Origin: Mansonella perstans
Taxonomy: Eukaryota; Nematoda; Chromadorea; Rhabditida; Onchocercidae
Direction of reading: 5' to 3'
Assembly (NCBI GenBank): GCA_037074765.1
Contig: JBAMDO010000159.1
Span: 62,001-126,000 of the forward strand
DNA: 64,000 nt
Each line of letters begins with the position of its first letter. The first letter of the stretch is position 1. Below the pieces are notes generated by a model. That model was not told where the DNA came from. It saw only the letters and a program-made list of their open reading frames with translations, and searched no databases. The translations under genes were made by a program, and so were the position numbers. Shown piece by piece: positions 11,590 to 23,739 of this stretch.

Positions 11590-13190
11590 GTTTTCTAAGC
11601 ATATACAGTGGATATCAGTTCGGATCATTTTGCTTAAAGTCCACATTGTTTACCTGCTGAAGTGATATTGATTACGGTTGCATGGACACAAAGAATGTAC
11701 GAAATGTAAGGATGCATTTTTTTTAAAAATGTAAGGATAAGAATGTGAGGATAGCAAGAGATTTAAAATTCATCGTTACTTGAAGCTGTTAATTAGAAAT
11801 ATATTCATTAACTTCAATCTTCAAACTAATTTCTATCACAAATAGATTTCAAATACTTAGAAGTTTCAGTGAATGGATCTAATTATTATTCAAGTTTAGT
11901 AAATCTGTGAAAGCATGCATTTTTTTCGAATATTTCATAAAATGCTATTGTTTAAATACTAATTGTTTCACAAGACTAATTTGTGGCATGCTTTTTCAGT
12001 GAATAGTGGTAATTGCTGTATATAGAACACTTAGGCTTAAGTCCGGGTGATTGAATAAAATGGTGAAAATAAATTCAATGATTCCTTTTTGTAAAAGTTT
12101 CCATGACTAGTCGAAATTGTAAAACGATAGAATTGAAGGAAAACTATTTGTGGCAACAGAGAAATTGGCTTTGAGTCCTAAACGAAAAAGTTAGATCTCT
12201 TATGCTGAAAAATTTTTAATACAATTTCAGTCAAAAATCAAAAAAAGGCATATTTTTATCGCCTAGAAACTTTCATTGAATTACTTTAATTTGCATTTCA
12301 TTCAGAAAAATTAAAAGTTGCGACTTCTCTAACGAATTTTTATTGGAAAAAAATAGTGTGATTTATATGATCAGTTTTTCTTAAAAGCAGATTAACAGAA
12401 TATTTCTTATCACCTGAAAACTTTCATTTAATTATTTTAATTTGCATTTTTCGCAGAAACATGAAGAATTAAAAATCAACATTGTCATCAACTGCGGTAT
12501 GCAAAAAAGTATTTTACCTTTGATTAGGAGAGGTTATTGATGAAGTTTGTTGTGTTGCCTGACACGAACGCAAGATGTATGATAAAGGTTTATTGATGGC
12601 AGTTTCTTATTTGTGGAGAAATTGGAGAATTTCATGTTTCAGTAGGAGGTTAAATTGAAGATGAAATTAGAGTTGAAATGACGAAACTGTCGGTTATGGA
12701 GGCTTCTGAAAGGCTGAAGTGTTACAGGAAAAGAAAACCCTATAAAACGATGACGTGATTCATAACAGAAGATTGGAAACATGGCCACACAATTGAGGGA
12801 TGGATAAACGACTCATCACTTCATAGAGAAATATCCCTTATGTGATGAGTACTTTTCTGGGAATCTTAACAAGCTTTATGCTAGAAGTGTGTAATGCAAT
12901 TGTAATACGATTGCTTGCAGCATGTAAAATTTCTCGGTTTTTCTGGTATTTCAGACCGGGAGAAATTATTCTTCGAGGAAATTGTACTTTAAATGTTATA
13001 GGAAATTATACGAAATTGTAGAAATTATTATATAAAGTTATTCTATGAAATATTATTATTTCCATTTTATGAAAGTATAAAAGGAAATTATATTTTTGAA
13101 ATTCTGGAAACGCTTCCATGTTTCTACGAAGAATTCAGATTAAATCGATTGAATGAAGATTTCTAAATAACAAAGTCCCTTTTAATCCTT
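11590..13190. other. Non-coding stretch with a dispersed repeat
   Basis: No convincing gene. Two copies of a 60-70 bp repeat occur at about 12265-12325 and 12415-12480 (core AACTTTCATT-AATTACTTTAATTTGCATTT); a third is at about 16235-16310. Around 12812-12852 there is a 9-bp hairpin stem (ACTCATCAC ... GTGATGAGT). Confidence 0.45.
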
Positions 13191-13225
13191 ACTATAAAAG
13201 GCTGAACAATTTCTGCATAATAGAC

Positions 13226-13371
13226 CTGAATGGAATAATCTAATACAAGTCCCACCATACCATTCAATACAAAGAATCTTTTTTGATCATTGATTTCTGT
13301 TGCAATAGATCTTTCAACATACAATTTATAGCCAATATCTATGTCACAAACTGTCCTATCCAAATTTGTTC
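13226..13371 (-). CDS. Isolated exon candidate, unknown product
   Basis: An open stretch between AG (TTCAAAG) and a GTCTAT donor encodes about 48 residues of protein-like composition, including CDIDIGYKLYVERSIATEI and RFFVLNGMVGLVLDYSIQ. I do not recognise it. It may belong to the same minus-strand gene as the candidates at 14.2-14.8 kb, but their phases were not linked. Confidence 0.3.
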
Positions 13372-14249
13372 CTTTGAATTAAGTCATTTTACTGACATTT
13401 TAGATGAACAAGTAAACAGACAAGTGAGTTAATTCGCTTTAATAAATTAATTGAACTTATTGTTCAAATTGCAATTTTTTTAGTCGACAATGAAATTTCT
13501 CTTATTCGGTCCTTTATACATATGAATTCATATCAGAAATTATTTTCTCTGGATCCATTTGACACCGTTATGCAAAATCGCTTGCTTGCTTCTCTTATGT
13601 ACTTTTTCTGCTAATTTATTAAAGCGAATTAGCTTATTTGTCTACTTACTTATTCATTTGTAAATAATTAAATAAATCCTGACGTTTGTTGACAAATCGG
13701 AAAAAGGTGCTAATTAGAGGAGTGGTTCAGCTCATTTATTAAATAATGTTAAATTCGGTAAAATTTAAGCTTATTGATCTGTTGATAAACTGATGTAAAA
13801 AGCAGCCGAAAATTTAGTCATCCTGTCGATTAGTGACCATACAAATATTTGAAATGCGCAAAAAACTAAAAAGTATAATGTTTGACAGCTATTAAAAAAA
13901 TATTGCTGAACCATATTTATTAGTACTTTTTATTTGTTCTACTCCTTTGCTTCTTTTTCGAAAAAAAGTTTTTCAAACAAATGTGTCAATCTGATTGCAA
14001 TTTTTTAATATTTAGCAAAAAAAATAAATTAACCATTTCTCCGCACTTTTTACTTGCTTGCCTTTATGACTTTTTCATGATCTTTCATTTATCTACTTAA
14101 AAGGAAATTATTTTTTCATAGTTTATTTTCCGTTTGTGTATGTGAGTTTCAATCAAAATCTGGACAAATTTTATCATAAACTAATGTGATTGTTACATGA
14201 AAAAAGAATAATGCATTTTAATTAAAAAGTTCAAACTGAGTTCCAATCA

Positions 14250-14483
14250 TTACGAGATTGATATTACTGCTGATTGATTGGATATTTGCTGATATTCCTG
14301 TTCCGGTGATATAAACGTTTGCATACGTTTACCAATTGATTTGCCATTACTGTCACAAGTTTGTGCGAAGTCTACCTGAAAATTTCCGACACAGTGTAAT
14401 AGTGTCCAATGAATATTTACCAAAAAGCCATAATTCTTCACATCTTCCAGTGAGTCAATACCCACAAAACCGGCAAAGCAAAT
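14250..14483 (-). CDS. Terminal exon candidate(s), unknown product
   Basis: After a TAATTAG acceptor the minus strand is open for about 77 codons to TAA at 14250: ICFAGFVGIDSLEDVKNYGF at the start and QTFISPEQEYQQISNQSAVI near the end. A 45-nt piece with GTAAAT and TTTTCAG borders lies in the middle. Because it is a multiple of three, it could be spliced or retained without changing frame. No family was recognised. Confidence 0.35.
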   Translation of the reverse strand: MCFAGFVGIDSLEDVKNYGFLVNIHWTLLHCVGNFQVDFAQTCDSNGKSIGKRMQTFISPEQEYQQISNQSAVISIS

Positions 14484-14652
14484 CTAATTACCGCTTCTTA
14501 TTGTTATATTAAAAAAAGAAAAAATATTTGAAACATTTTGCTGTTTATAAAAATCTTGCAAAATTTAAAACTCAAAAAGAAACTTGCTAAAAATTTTTTT
14601 GGTTATAGTCAAAAATTTTTCATTATATTAAATTTTATTGCAAACACAACTT

Positions 14653-14827
14653 TTATTCTTGCATGAAATTCAATAATTGACCGAAAAAAGTGTTATTCAA
14701 AACACAGTTTGGTCCTTTTAGAGCACAACTTCTACGGCAATAACAAATGTAGTTTTGAGTTTTTATGATACTTTTAGCACAATATGATATATTCATCAGC
14801 ATAGATATATTTCGCACCAACATAATC
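14653..14827 (-). CDS. Cys-rich exon candidate, unknown product
   Basis: Open after an AAATTCAG acceptor to a TAA at 14653. It includes a cysteine cluster (YICYCRRSCALKGPNCVL), which suggests a secreted or extracellular part. Relation to the neighbouring exon candidates is unproven, and it may be a chance frame. Confidence 0.25.
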
Positions 14828-14999
14828 CTGAATTTTATCAATTTAACTTTTTGGACCAGCAATCAGGTTTGTTCCCGTGTCTCGTATATATATTCTTTTA
14901 TTACCTTTCTATTAGCTATTTCAACTACAATCAATCAACTTAATACTGTTAAAAACAGGAACAGCAATAAAAACAATAAATAGAAATGAAAAGTGTGAT

Positions 15000-17851
15000 A
15001 AGTAAAATTGTTTAAAGTTTAAAACTAAATAACGAATTAAAAATCAATCAGAAAAATATTCTGCTATTTGAATTTATTATTATATTGCAATTTACGATAT
15101 GATGCTTTTTCCTTTGAGATTACCCGTAGAATCAGCGTTGAGGAAAAACGACGCATAAGCGATAACTTTATCACTGCGTGATATTTGTATCATAAATTCA
15201 GGAATCGCTAAATTATAAATTATGGATTTACTGTTATGTGCACAAAATAGAATAAAATCCCACATTTCTTAGTTTGCATTATAATTGAATGATATTTGTC
15301 AGTAAAGGCAATATCAATAAAATGATTTACTGTCACATTTTATCTTTTATATATTTTCATTTCTATTTTTTAATTTTATACAGTTAAACTATTTAATCTT
15401 TTCTTTAACACTATATCATTTTTAAATTTGCAGTCTAATACTATTTGTATCACATTACCAAAAAAGGATTATGGCAGTCTTACATAAAAATCAGATTGGT
15501 TATAACATAAACAATACTTTAAATCTATTGTTATTTACAGTTCGAATCCTAATTAGCTTTTACATGCCGAAATATTTGTGCATAAGTTTTTTTAAAATTC
15601 CAACCTAATTTAAGCTCCATTTCCAATATTCGTGAAAAATGAAAGTGATAATTTTTATCGTCGTCATCATCCAATTATGGATTAGCCTAAATTTCAAAAA
15701 ACTAAAATCATTCCATGTAGTACCCTCTATTCAGTAAGCTATCATCGCAATAATAGATTACAATACCAATCAGAGCTTTCCTGAAACTAATTGTTTATTC
15801 TTTTGTTGAATGATAAAATCATCGTCTTCAATCATTTTGAGTTCAATGGCGATTAACTTGCTGTCGTCGTAATTGATTCTATTTAATTAAGATGAATTCG
15901 CCCAAAAGATACTGCCAAACAAGTTTTACGAGAACAGATAAATGATGTGATTTGAACGAGAAAAGGATTAATTGCTACTTTTTTTATTAATTTCAAAAAC
16001 TCAAAAATTTGTAACGTAAAATTATTATAATATTAAATAAAATTTGTTGTGAATGAAATTAAATTGGCGTGAAATATTCTAAATTTTTAAAATTGTAGCA
16101 ATATTTTTATCAAAAGGATAAAAACGGAAAAGGAAAAAATATAGAAAGAGAAAAATAATGAAATTGAAATGTTGTGTTTTTTTTACATGGCCCCATAAAT
16201 ATTTATAATACTGGGATTTGCAGCAAATTTTGTATTCCTCGGAAATCTTTCATTTAATTACTGAAATTTGCATTTGCGTCAGGAATATGAAAAATCGAAA
16301 GCTAAAATGATTTACGAATTATTACCATTTTCTTTTTAATTTTGCTTAATTAGCGACTGCAGCATCGCAGCTGTGGAAAATATTATAAGATATAAAAACA
16401 AAATATTAAGAATTTGATTTTTTGTTTATTTTGATCTAATTCCTAAAACTGAACGAATCAATACTAACATGTATGTGTATGAGTTTTGCGACGTTTTATT
16501 CTATTTTGACAAAATTACATTCCGACTCGTTCAATGAACTTTAAAGTTATTATTTTCGAGCTGCTGGAAATTAAAGTGAATTCTAAAAGTTATTTTGACA
16601 TTATTTTGAGAATTGGTTGACTCTAAAATTGTTGCAGTTTTGTCATGTAGAGTGATATTTTTATAGTTGGGAATACTGTGCATCGTGTTTTAATATTTTC
16701 CATCCTTCGTTAATTATAAAAAAAGATATAAGAATTTGAAAAACCAGTAAGCGTCAGTTCTGTAAAAAATTTATCAGTTAACAAATCGAATAATGGAACA
16801 GTATTTCGATTAATTTATAATTTCCAGTTCATATATGATTGTACAAAAAAATTAATACTTGTGAAATTGTATAAGTAAAATTTAATTTTATCACTAATTT
16901 CCAATTTTCTCATCAGCATATCTGAAATAACAAGTCATGATTTTTTTTTTTTGTATAAGTAAAAAAAAAAAATAACAAGTTCAAGAATCGGCTATTTGAT
17001 TTTAAAAAATTCAAGTGGTATCATCTGGAAAAGGAAATTAGGTGAATAAGTGGGAAATGATTTGTTAAGTCTGTCGAAGAATTCCTGAAACTTTCTTCAG
17101 CGACTGTTGGGATAAATAATTTTTCAACCAAATGCAATAAAACCATTTGTTAACTGTATCAAAAAAAAGCCAAATCATTGAGCTAATTATCGACTTGACA
17201 CTCGTGAATCTAGCGAGTAACTAATCCACTATCGCTTTCGTAAATTTCATTTCAATGGGAGGGTTTTCTCACATCTTTTTGACAAATTAAATTATAGTTA
17301 AAATTCACAATGTCATTTACTTTATAATGAGAAAAATTAAAAATGGTATTTTTTGTTGCTGCGATGTGCAAATTTCTTCAATTTAAAATTGCTGACGAGA
17401 TATGCTGCGAATTTGTTTGTTGTTTCAATTGATAATTTAACACATTACTGATAGGATTTATTGTATTGCAATGAGAGCAGTTAAATGACCAAAAAATAAT
17501 TTTTAAATTATATTGAAAATTTACAAATAATTTTCTATAAACAGATAGTGCTGATTGTAGTTTCATTTTTATCCGGCGCATTGGTACGATGAGATACTGA
17601 TGGCGCTATTGAAAGTGATATCCGTGAATGGTCGATGTCAATTTTTGTGGTTTTATCAGAAATTGCCAACGCTAAATTATTCTTTATATCGATCATCAAT
17701 CAGTTATAAAATTTAAATGTTAAATTTTAAATTCTTAAGTAACATTTTCGCATTATTTTATCTCTTTTAGGAATATTTTACGCTATACCTATGTACATTT
17801 CATGTGAGGTACTCTATTTAAACATTGCAATGTCTGAATATCAATCTTTTT
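15000..17851. other. Intergenic, downstream of the SLC6 gene
   Basis: AT-rich with long T/A runs. It holds a third copy of the 12.3-kb dispersed repeat at about 16235-16310, and a T-run and an A-run between repeats of ATAACAAGT near 16928-16980. A minus-strand open stretch at 17378-17600 after TTTCAATAG could be an alternative last exon of the SLC6 gene, but I cannot support it. Confidence 0.4.
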
Positions 17852-20800
17852 TTAATTTGATTTAAAATTTCTTAAAATTTTAACCTGTTTTAAGGTTCCT
17901 TTAGCACTGAGTAGATAATATAGCGCAGAAATTGGGATGCTAAGAATTGATGTTAACCGTATGAACCATCCAAGATAAACACTCCATTGCGGATACGTAT
18001 ATGATCCAACGGTCATTGGTGCCAATGATGTTTTATAGACGGTCAATACAAAAATTGTCTAAAAGAAATGAAAAAAAATGACCCTTAAATTTAATTTTTT
18101 CACATTGTCAGATAAATATCTTCGAAAATTAAACAGAAATCATTATTACGGATTAGGTTGATGTTTTCCAATAAGTAATTTCTTTTCGTCCATCAAAAAA
18201 AAAAATTCTAGATTTATGCAAGAAAAAAAATGAGAAACATACACTTATGATAATTGGACAGCATGTCCAACAAAATCTCCAATATATTCCTGGATAAAAT
18301 CCAAGCATTTGTTGAATATCTAGGCTAAATTGTCGTATTCCATAAAACCAACAAACGGCAACCACTTCACATATTACAATAAACAATACCGATAATGATA
18401 CACCATATTCATCTAGAAATGCTATAACATATTTGCCACCCTAAAATAAAGAAAACTTTTTCTCATTTTAACAATTCAGTTCAAATAATTTACGAAAATG
18501 TTTAAAGTATATATATATATATAAATATACTTTAAATGAAAAAGGAAAGTTTAATTTTTTTAAAAATTTTTTATTATATAGAAATATTACTTAACATTTT
18601 CAAATAAATAACAAAAAAATGATAGTGAAACAAACAGAAATTACTCAATAAAGCTATATTTAAACATTGTTGCTTTTATTTTTTTAAAATATTACTATTA
18701 AAGTACTTTATCACTTTTCCCTCCGATAATTACTATGTTAGAAGAAAACTAATTTATCACTTATTTATTAAACAAGTATTAATTAAGATAGAAAAATTAT
18801 CTAATTTTACTTAATGATACTTACATAAGTGACAGTTGGAAGGCTACCACAATAGTAGGCAACGATTACGACACCTACAAATATTTCACGTTTTCGTTTC
18901 AGAATTTCCGGATATTCATCACAAAATCCCGTAATTAATGCTTCAATTCCACTGAACTAAAAATTGTATAAAAAGTGAAAAAATTGACGAAAGTTGTTGT
19001 GAAGGAATTCAACGAAGCGCGGGTAAACGGCGGGAATAACTATGGCTCTCTTAAGGTATCCAAATGTCTCATCGTTAATTCGTAACGCGCATGAATGGAT
19101 TAACGAGATTCCCACCGTCCTATCTAGTGAAACTGTCTAGCGTAATCATATACAAGGGAACGGGCTTGGTAAACACAACGGGGTAAGAAAATCCTGTTTC
19201 TAAAAAGAAAAAATTATATAACTTTTGTGTATGAAATTTTCTTGAAAAAAAAAACTTCGTAGTTCTTAAAAGTTTTCTTTTCTTAAAAAATCATTGGCTT
19301 TATTTTGTGAAAATAAATTCAAATTTTTAAATTACACAAAAAATATAATATGAAAATTTAAAGCAAGAGTAATTTTTTTAAAAAATTATTTTTTCCATAA
19401 TATAATTATTGCATGTCATTAATCAAATCTAAAAAATATAATTTCAAATATCGCCAAAGAAAAGTCTTAAGACTTGAGAAAAACTTACTGCACTGCCGAT
19501 GCCAAGAGTAATTAACATGGTAAAAAATAAAAATGACCAGCAATTTGCGCATGACATCGTAGCTATTGCTTGTGGATAAACAATAAATATAATATTTGCA
19601 TCATTGTCTCCAACAACCTCATCAATTGGCAAATTTGTTACGGCTGACATATAGCCAAGTGTTGAAAAGATCACAAAACCAGCAAAAAATGATGTACCAC
19701 AATTAATAAATGCTGCCACCAATGCATCACTGCATATAAAAATGTGATTTTTTAATTTGAAATTTAAATTTCAATTAAATGCTTCACTTTTTTTTAGAAA
19801 AAAATCACTCTGCAATAATCATTTCTGCAAATTTAAATAAAAAAATTTTTAATTGTATATAAATTCAATTGAATTTAATTACTGATTTAGTTCCGTGATA
19901 CATATATTTATCAAGAAGATTCTCAAAATAAGAATTAAGGGTAAATTTAAATTACTATTTCAATTATATTTACAATACTACGTCTTTAATTCTCATTTAA
20001 TTGTAAGAGGAACATATTTTTTGAGAAAAAATTAAAAATAACACTTAAAAGTTGTTTTAGAATAATATTTAAATTATATTAAAATATCTTGCAAATTATC
20101 TATCTCTCTTAAAAATACAAATCCTTACAATTTTAATTATTAACAGTTTTACGGTAGTGTTTCTGAAAATTGAAAACTAAATTTTACATTAGGAATAACA
20201 TTCTTTTGTGCTTTTATCTCTTATATTTATAGAAATTCTCATTTTCATTTTTTGTTGTTTTTTTTCTTCAAATAATTTTTACCAAAATTTTTTCTCAGCA
20301 AAAAAGAAAACATACCGATAACAATTATTTTGAAAATCATTATAACTACTTAATGCAAATAATACACCAAATCCAGGACCAAGTGAGAAAAAAGTTTGTA
20401 TCGCAGCTGCTCTCCAAACATCAATGTTAAGAAGCATTTGAAAATCTGGTATCAAATAATAATAAATTCCATTTGATGCGCCAGGTAAAGTAATTCCACG
20501 TATAAATAGTACGGGTAAAATTACATATGGTGCAGTAGCTGTTATCCATACATACTGTTAAAATTTTTTGTTAAATTTTCAAAAATTAATTTTCGCATTG
20601 CATATTTAGGTTAATTTAGGCTCAATCACAGTGTTAAACTTATAACTTTATTATCTTTTATATAAAACAATGCTTTAATTGATCTATCTGAAATGTACTG
20701 AATATTTCGGCATATATTTCAAGTAATTTATAGTTCAAATATTTGTCCTTTTGCTAGGATGCATATTGGTTTATTCAAGAATTTTGTGTAAGTTCGAAAA

Positions 20801-23711
20801 AAAAGTAAAATGTTAATTAAAGTTAGCATACGAAAGGAAACAACCAATAATATTACTGTTAAATGCTAACAAAAAAATCATCGTACAATTTGGTTTTATT
20901 CCTGTATATTTTTGATGATATACATTGGTATTTGGAAAGTTTATGATTTTTATTGTATTTTTTAACTAAGTAGTAATTTTTAAAAAATATGCAAAAAAAA
21001 ATGCAAAATAAACATACTTTCCCGGTACTCCGTGGTCCTTTCCAAATGGCAAAATAAATAAGAATGAAAATAACGGCAAGACAGAGAGCTAATGATGGCT
21101 TAATACTACCGAGATCATCGAAACCACGAGAATAATTTCCTTCCAGCACTTTAAACCTGACAAAAAACTTTTGCATCTTCAATTTTCTTCGTATTTTTTA
21201 AAACCAATTAATGAAGGAAAAAATAATAGATTAAATCTAGACATGAGCCTACTGAAAATTATAAGATTTTGTTATGCATTAGATAATATAATGCAATATA
21301 GCTAATTATAATCTAATCGAAATAATCCAATTAATTAGTTGAATTGTTGCAATGCTGTTTAATCCTAGTCTAATGAACTCATAAAAATCATCTGTATAAG
21401 TTTTGGTATTTGAAATATTCAGAAATAAATTGCCCTCTCAAAGAAAAAAATGAATTTACATTTCCAAATCATTCATCCACTATAATTTATGAAAATGAAT
21501 TGTTTTTTTTAAATAAAATTCAATTTAAAATAGCCAATGCTCATCCAAGTGAATAGTCTGATTTAAACGAAAAAAAAATCAAAATGAGAATAAAAAACTT
21601 TTTCAATATTCGTTGACAACAAAAACAAAAAAAAAAAGTAATTGTTTAAAAATTTTATTTTTAAGCACTTCGATTGCAATATTTTATGCTACTAATTATC
21701 ATAAAACATTGCTTCAAATGCTAAACCAACAAGAAAAATTCCTCAGAAGACATTCGTAATTTTCCATTTAGATTGGTTGCAATAGTAGCATTTGAATCGT
21801 TTAAATTAACTGCACATAGTGGTGTGTTCCATGGATTGTTACAGGTTTTCCACGGTATTTCCGACTGTAAAATGATGCCAACAAACAAAAAAGTAGTGCA
21901 GCGATTAATAATAATAATAATACTGCACAATAGTGCTATAAAAATAATTGTTATGAAAAAGAAGCGGATAGTAAATAATAAAAGAATTACAATAAAAGGT
22001 GATGTAATAATCCTTAATATCATTAATGAAATTAATTATTTTATCATCAATAATGGTAATAATCAAAAAATAACAGTTATTTTTATGATAAAATTATGAA
22101 ATGGTAAAATGTATTTGGTAAAGTTGTAATAAAACTGTAATAATCCGATTGTCAAATGGTACCAACAAAATATTTGTAACAAAAAAGAAAAACAATTACT
22201 ATTAATAATAATAGTGACATTAGCAATCTATAATAATGATGGTGATAATAATAGTAACAATGAATCAAAATATAAATTCAGCGAAATAATTTCAAATGTA
22301 GCAAAAATGTAAAAAAAATTATTGGTGGAAATTTTTTTCCTCGTCATAACAACAAATGATAGCATTATTGGTTTGGCATTTCTTGATTGCTGAATTTTGA
22401 CATAAGAAAAGCCTAAGTTAATTAATAAATAATTATTGAAAGATTTGAAAATGCTTCTTTTTTTTTGATTTCTTGCTTACTTTCAGTTCAAGTTCTATGA
22501 AAATCATTTTAAAATTTAATGAAAAATTTTACCTGTAAAGAGTTCAATAAGTAGTTTAGAGCATGTGCAATAATAGTATTGTAGAAACAAGCAATAAATG
22601 TACATATGAAACATATGCCATAACCAATACCTGTGATAATTTATTATTGTCTTTTTTTCGAAAAATAATGAAATCAATAAGGAAAAAATTAAATTAATTG
22701 AAGTTAATTTATAATTAAAATTTTTGCCTTTTATTCTTTAAAAATTATATTTAATTAATTGCTATGAGAATAAAGTTTAGTACTTTTTATAAATGCGAAT
22801 GAAAAAAATTTTACTTTTTACCTTTGAACATTGGACAAATCTTTTTCCAAATACTTATACAACCAGAACGATGAAATTGTCCAAGAACTAATTCCATGTA
22901 AAATACCGGTAAGCCACCAATAAATAGTATAATGAAATATGGTATCAAAAATGCACCTAATACGATGATTTTTATTATTTCATTGATCAAGTTATTTATT
23001 CGTTAATTGATTAATTTACTGATTGACCGATCTTTTTAAATAATAACTCGTTTTATATCAAAAATATGTAATTTCACCATTATTAAATGTTATGTTAATT
23101 TTTTTTCATATAATGTTGGGCAAATTAAATTATTTGAAATTTTGCTAGACTCTTTTGTATGAATTTTTTTCAAATCATCCTAATTTGCATGAATCTACAA
23201 GTAGGTTTACCGATCGATCTGAATCACTTCCATTTTTACCTATGGATTATCAAATGAATTTAAATGATTTACATTTTCAAACATAGATTCACGTGAATTT
23301 CAATAGTTTATGTCTTCAAGTATGAAATAATTAGAAGTACCAGCAAAAGAAATTAGGAGATTCTTTCTTAAAATTAAAAAAAATTTCCAGCGCATATATT
23401 TAACATATTTTAAATATTTCATCAGTGTCAAAACTAGCACCAAATTTAAAATTATAATTTTTTAAAATATGGCGGAAGAGAGAAAGAGAAAGAAAGAGAG
23501 GACAAAAAAAAATAAAAATATAAGTACCTCCGCCATATTTGTAGCATATTGATGGAAATCTCCAGATACTACTAAGATCAACAGCATAACTGATCACCGC
23601 TAGTAAAAATTCCACTTCAGTAGACCATTTATCGCGATGCATTAGTGTGGAAGTTGATTGATGTTGTTGTTCCAAAGTTGATGAAATTTTCGGTGAAATT
23701 TGAGTTTGCAT
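17852..23711 (-). CDS. SLC6 Na+/Cl- neurotransmitter transporter, serotonin-transporter-like
   Basis: Ten exons (23711-23528, 22956-22822, 22630-22533, 21864-21731, 21156-21018, 20554-20316, 19729-19489, 18956-18825, 18440-18243, 18058-17852) join in phase to about 568 residues with 12 TM segments. Family hallmarks: TM1 [22 protein letters not shown]2 [16 protein letters not shown]2 with the two cysteines of the disulfide and N-glycosylation sites (NDSN), TM6 [20 protein letters not shown]10-11 EMLGF-like [16 protein letters not shown]. The TM1 aspartate that binds the amine of monoamines is present. Chloride-site residues in TM2, TM6 and TM7 are conserved. At two sodium sites usual residues are replaced (TM1 Asn by Ser, TM8 Asp by Gly). 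It would import a monoamine across the plasma membrane of neurons, as MOD-5/SERT does. The last ten residues come from reading through the last donor, so the true C-terminus may be on another exon. Confidence 0.85.
18508..18537. repeat. AT hairpin in SLC6 intron
   Basis: TTTAAAGTATAT ... ATATACTTTAAA forms a near-perfect inverted repeat of about 12 bp per arm, inside the intron between the exons ending 18825 and starting 18440. It is probably a simple-sequence product. Confidence 0.5.
19005..19198 (+). pseudogene. 28S rRNA gene fragment inside an SLC6 intron
   Basis: About 190 bp matching the highly conserved large-subunit rRNA domain with the R1/R2 retrotransposon target region: GAATTCAACGAAGCGCGGGT, AACGGCGGGAATAACTATG, CTCTTAAGGTA, GCGCATGAATGGATTAACGA, AAGGGAACGGGCTTGG. 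It stands out because its GC content is far higher than its surroundings. It differs from functional 28S at conserved positions (for example AACTATGGCTC for AACTATGACTC and GGTATCCAAATG for GGTAGCCAAATG) and has indels after CCCACCGTCC. It sits between the transporter exons 19729-19489 and 18956-18825, opposite to the gene's orientation, so it is a dispersed rDNA pseudogene. Confidence 0.9.
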
Positions 23712-23731
23712 TGTTGTTGAAGCAATTTAAA

Positions 23732-23734
23732 CTG
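23732..23734 (-). promoter_or_regulatory. Possible spliced-leader acceptor of the SLC6 gene
   Basis: CAAATTCAG on the minus strand ends about 20 bases before the ATG at 23711. No upstream coding exon was found, so trans-splicing here is plausible. Confidence 0.4.
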
Positions 23735-23739
23735 AATTT

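Noticed and set aside
21773..22099. 108-codon + strand open frame
   Set aside because: Opposite the SLC6 exon for the second extracellular loop and the adjoining intron; its second half is Ile/Asn/Lys low-complexity sequence.
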